IMG/VR virus record: IMGVR_UViG_3300031885_000049
Span: 1-40,233 of that record
Strand: one strand, 5' to 3'
DNA length: 40,233 nucleotides
DNA from: a virus
Numbering within the stretch: position 1 is the first letter of the stretch; each line of letters opens with the position of its first letter. The translations under genes were made by a program, and so were the position numbers. The notes beneath the pieces are model-generated. The model did no database searches and was not told the origin of the DNA. It worked only from the letters and a program-made list of their open reading frames with translations. This document shows, piece after piece, positions 38,481 through 40,233 of this stretch.

Positions 38481-39296
38481 TTATTTTATAATCCCAATCC
38501 CTGTCGGTTGGGCAAGTGTCTTGCCTGCTTGTTGTATTCGCATACTGTAAAGTTTAACATCCATTCCGCTTGTAACAAATCGTATTTTGGTCAATCCGTT
38601 TAGATTTATTTGCAGTTTTGCCATTGGCAAATTAGGATTGACACAGATGATGTGTTCTGTACCGTTGATTTCAAGAAATACTTTGATTCCCAAACCCATT
38701 GTTTTGGTCCATGCCGTACAATCCACGATAAAATCATATAGTCCCGCCTGGAAATTTCGTTCGGTCAAGTCTATCCAACATGTACGCAAAATTTCATCAT
38801 TGTATCCACGCATTTCAACGTAATCATTCCTATTGACAGCCCCAAAATTATTCATATTAGTAACGACACCTCCGCCGGAACATTCCCAGGCAGTGATACC
38901 TTCAGGTTGTGGCGGTATTTCCAAAGTTCTTATAAGTACAGTTATCGGATCTGACCATGCCGATTCATTGCCGGCTAAGTCAAGTGCTTTAATTTTAATA
39001 ATTGTAGAATCCGGCCATTGACTTTCCGGTATGCGTTTGTGGAACTTATTTATATCCGATGTATAAGGTTGGACTAATCCATCTATGGAAAAATAGACTT
39101 CATCGTTTGTGTATGCCGTGCTGTCCCAATAGACTTTCAACCCGTTTGGAATTTCGGATCGCACAAATTCATGCCGAGTTTGACCGAACACCTTTCCTGC
39201 TGCAATTAAAATCAGAATAACCGCCGCAGCATACATTAACCAAAATCCGAGTTGTTTCCAGTTTGCCCTCTCCATACATTTAATTTGCTTTTTCAT
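38481..39296 (-). CDS. Exported protein with fibronectin-like and carbohydrate-binding-like parts
   Basis: A 271-residue protein. Residues ~18-38 (WLMYAAAVILILIAAGKVFG) are a signal anchor or signal peptide with Gln at +1. Then comes an Fn3-like stretch (PNGLKVYWDSTAYTNDEVYFSIDG, IIKIKALDLAGNESAWSDPITVLI) and a C-terminal beta sandwich (~140-260: YVEMRGYNDEILRTCWIDLTE, IRFVTSGMDVKLYSMRI) similar to carbohydrate-binding modules. Strong AAAGGAG site. Upstream lie an 8-bp-arm inverted repeat and an AT-rich tract. Possible adsorption or surface modifier. Confidence 0.65.
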   Translation of the reverse strand: MKKQIKCMERANWKQLGFWLMYAAAVILILIAAGKVFGQTRHEFVRSEIPNGLKVYWDSTAYTNDEVYFSIDGLVQPYTSDINKFHKRIPESQWPDSTIIKIKALDLAGNESAWSDPITVLIRTLEIPPQPEGITAWECSGGGVVTNMNNFGAVNRNDYVEMRGYNDEILRTCWIDLTERNFQAGLYDFIVDCTAWTKTMGLGIKVFLEINGTEHIICVNPNLPMAKLQINLNGLTKIRFVTSGMDVKLYSMRIQQAGKTLAQPTGIGIIK

Positions 39297-39343
39297 GATG
39301 TATCTCCTTTTATAAATTATAATAAATTCTTTTTGATATTTAT

Positions 39344-39407
39344 ATAAATGGTGTCCATTTATTTTTTATATAGATTCTTGTATAACAATATTTGTCAGTA
39401 CATGACA
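39344..39407 (-). promoter_or_regulatory. Palindromes upstream of the exported-protein gene
   Basis: ATAAATGG-TGT-CCATTTAT is a perfect 8-bp-arm palindrome at 39344-39362. TGTCA-N5-TGACA follows at 39393-39407. Both lie in the AT-rich gap 39297-39424 before the ATG at 39296. No good -35/-10 pair is clear there, so this is an operator candidate rather than a mapped promoter. Confidence 0.45.
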
Positions 39408-39424
39408 CACTCCATTTTTTGAAA

Positions 39425-39598
39425 TTAATCCAAATCATGATTTATCCTAAAGCGAATTATAACATATATTGGACCATACCAATATTCTCTTGACCAATAT
39501 GTAATAAATTTTTGTAAACTCCAAATCCCGCAATGCCAACGGCCTATTCTTACAACTCCGATTGTCAAATAATGAGTTATTCTAATCTTAAAAATCAT
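39425..39598 (-). CDS. Trp/Tyr-rich 57-residue protein
   Basis: From ATG 39598, nine bases after the upstream stop, with AAAGGATTGA as ribosome site. The sequence IFKIRITHYLTIGVVRIGRW, then HCGIWSLQKF, then YWSREYWYGPIYVIIRFRI is rich in aromatic residues and positive charge and close to a beta hairpin protein. No family recognised, but the composition and coupling argue for a real gene. Confidence 0.6.
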   Translation of the reverse strand: MIFKIRITHYLTIGVVRIGRWHCGIWSLQKFITYWSREYWYGPIYVIIRFRINHDLD

Positions 39599-39607
39599 TT
39601 CAATCCT

Positions 39608-39835
39608 TTAATGCCTGATAGAATTTAATTGTTTTAGAAAATCAGCAATATCATCCAAACATCCTGCACTATAAACCGCCTGAACTACTGGGAAATAACA
39701 ATATTGTCGCCATGCTCCATACCATTTTATATTACCCAAAGAATGACATCCATTTTTAGTTTGACATGACCATTTAGATGTTTTACCTGTTGAGATCAAT
39801 TCACTGAATTGCAAATATTTATATTCTGTTTTCAT
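39608..39835 (-). CDS. Conserved small phage protein with WYGAWRQYCYFP motif
   Basis: A 75-residue protein. KWSCQTKNGCHSLGNIKWYGAWRQYCYFPVVQAVYSAGCLDDIADFLKQL has the order t-vw-v----g--LG-IkWYg-WRqYcF-P------f---CL-di--fl--L, which I recall from many small phage and mobile-element proteins without assigned function. A beta sheet followed by a helix is predicted by eye. Confidence 0.65.
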   Translation of the reverse strand: MKTEYKYLQFSELISTGKTSKWSCQTKNGCHSLGNIKWYGAWRQYCYFPVVQAVYSAGCLDDIADFLKQLNSIRH

Positions 39836-39911
39836 ATTCCCTCAAAATGCCTGAATGAAAGCGCGGGGTTCGTGTTTTGATTGCATCATTGTACATTGAC
39901 CAATCCGGCAT
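39819..39911 (-). CDS. Possible 30-residue peptide inside the inverted repeat
   Basis: ATG 39911 follows AAAAGGACTG and opens a frame PDWSMYNDAIKTRTPRFHSGI to a stop 17 bases inside the next gene. It lies wholly within and just past the 101-base inverted repeat, so its ribosome site could be controlled by folding. Weak call. Confidence 0.25.
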   Translation of the reverse strand: MPDWSMYNDAIKTRTPRFHSGILREYENRI

Positions 39912-39950
39912 CCGAACAGTCCTTTTCTCTTTCCCGCGCTCGCATTCAGG
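39850..39950 (-). ncRNA. 101-base nested inverted repeat, likely structured RNA
   Basis: CCTGAATGAAAGCGCGGG (39850-39867) and CCCGCGCTCGCATTCAGG (39933-39950) pair over 18 bp except two bases. Inside, GTTCG (39868-39872) can pair with CGAAC (39913-39917) and GATTG (39879-39883) with CAATC (39901-39905), continuing the stem. It fills the gap between two small genes. No T-tract, so not a simple terminator; a structured RNA, attenuator or DNA element such as a packaging or replication site are options. Confidence 0.5.
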
Positions 39951-39953
39951 ATT

Positions 39954-40145
39954 CTAATCCAAACCCGATACCATTATTTTAATTTTGCCTTCTTTAACAT
40001 AATCATAAATCGCTACAAGGCGATCCTCTTCAAGATCGGCACATTCACGTGGCGTTTCGTAACAAATTAAATAATATTCGCCATCGCGTTCGCATTCCCT
40101 ACGAACATAAAGCAGTTTCGGAAATATTGATTTTTTGGTTGACAT
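39954..40145 (-). CDS. 63-residue small protein
   Basis: From ATG 40145 after AAGGAG; the longer upstream frame would read through the end of the winged-helix gene. The sequence MSTKKSIFPKLLYVRRECERDGEYYLICYETPRECADLEEDRLVAIYDYVKEGKIKIMVS reads as a beta-alpha fold with three Cys. A start-end variation (Leu here, Arg in the left copy) shows the protein tolerates change at residue 11. No family recognised. Confidence 0.65.
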   Translation of the reverse strand: MSTKKSIFPKLLYVRRECERDGEYYLICYETPRECADLEEDRLVAIYDYVKEGKIKIMVSGLD

Positions 40146-40233
40146 GGTTTTCTCCTTTTTGAGTTTTATTATTCTTTCTCCAATAAAACGCATTCGAACT
40201 ACATACTTTTTCCATGTTGATAAATCCATCCTG
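39987..40233. repeat. Direct terminal repeat, right copy
   Basis: Second copy of the 247-base terminal sequence; see 1-247. It carries the complete start of the 63-residue gene and the last third of the winged-helix gene. Confidence 0.95.
40099..40233 (-). CDS. Right-end partial copy of the winged-helix protein gene
   Basis: The last 44 codons and stop of the gene complete at 113-478, cut by the window end. It arises from the terminal repeat and is not a separate gene. Confidence 0.7.
   Translation of the reverse strand, partial: QDGFINMEKVCSSNAFYWRKNNKTQKGENHVNQKINISETALCS

Overview
The window looks like one complete tailed-phage genome (Caudoviricetes), probably with siphovirus morphology, of 39,986 unique bases. 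Bases 1-247 recur at 39987-40233 with a single mismatch, so the contig closes on itself as a circular or circularly permuted assembly. Every gene I can support reads on the minus strand, so the genome is one unidirectional series from the right end to the left end and round again. I saw no integrase, transposase, DNA polymerase, tRNA or CRISPR array.

Layout in transcription order (right to left). 40145-38094: small genes of unknown function, a 101-base inverted repeat, a secreted or anchored protein and a membrane protein. 38078-29158: a strong promoter, a ParB-like domain overlapped by half of a radical-SAM gene, TerS, TerL, a fused Mu-gp29-like portal/MuF protein, a lysis cassette (membrane protein, GH108 endolysin, two holin-like proteins), a Mu gpI-like protease with a nested scaffold start, a decoration-like protein and the major capsid protein, closed by a terminator. 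29104-22011: a large secreted protein, connector, tail completion, tail terminator and two tail-tube paralogues. 21993-13163: tail chaperones with a -1 frameshift site, tape measure, tail-tip protein, a lectin-like protein, three secreted proteins and a terminator. 12939-3554: an early region of many small genes, including a 25-heptad repeat protein, an HTH regulator with an operator, ERF recombinase, a DUF1367 protein, an HNH protein and a DNA methyltransferase. 3539-1296: a structured RNA leader, then a replisome organiser and a DnaB-type helicase. 1282-113: two exported small proteins and a winged-helix protein.

Host. Seven predicted signal peptides are followed by Gln at the expected mature +1 position. 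One tail-fibre-like protein carries GNVGIGTT repeats, and one promoter fits the Bacteroidota TTG-N20-TAnnTTTG pattern. Together these point to a Bacteroidota/FCB-group host. However, most genes have strong Shine-Dalgarno sequences, which is atypical for classical Bacteroidota, so the exact host is open.

Most unusual items: (1) two RNA leaders at 3355-3505 and 7283-7381 that share an a-b-a'-b' pairing order without obvious sequence similarity; (2) the heptad-repeat protein with a 189-bp higher-order duplication and a two-heptad paralogue elsewhere; (3) duplicated tail-tube genes, one fused to a DUF2341/lectin-like module; (4) many Sec-exported proteins inside the virion operon; (5) two N-terminally truncated radical-SAM-like genes; (6) a conserved-looking reading frame that continues past a TAA stop.
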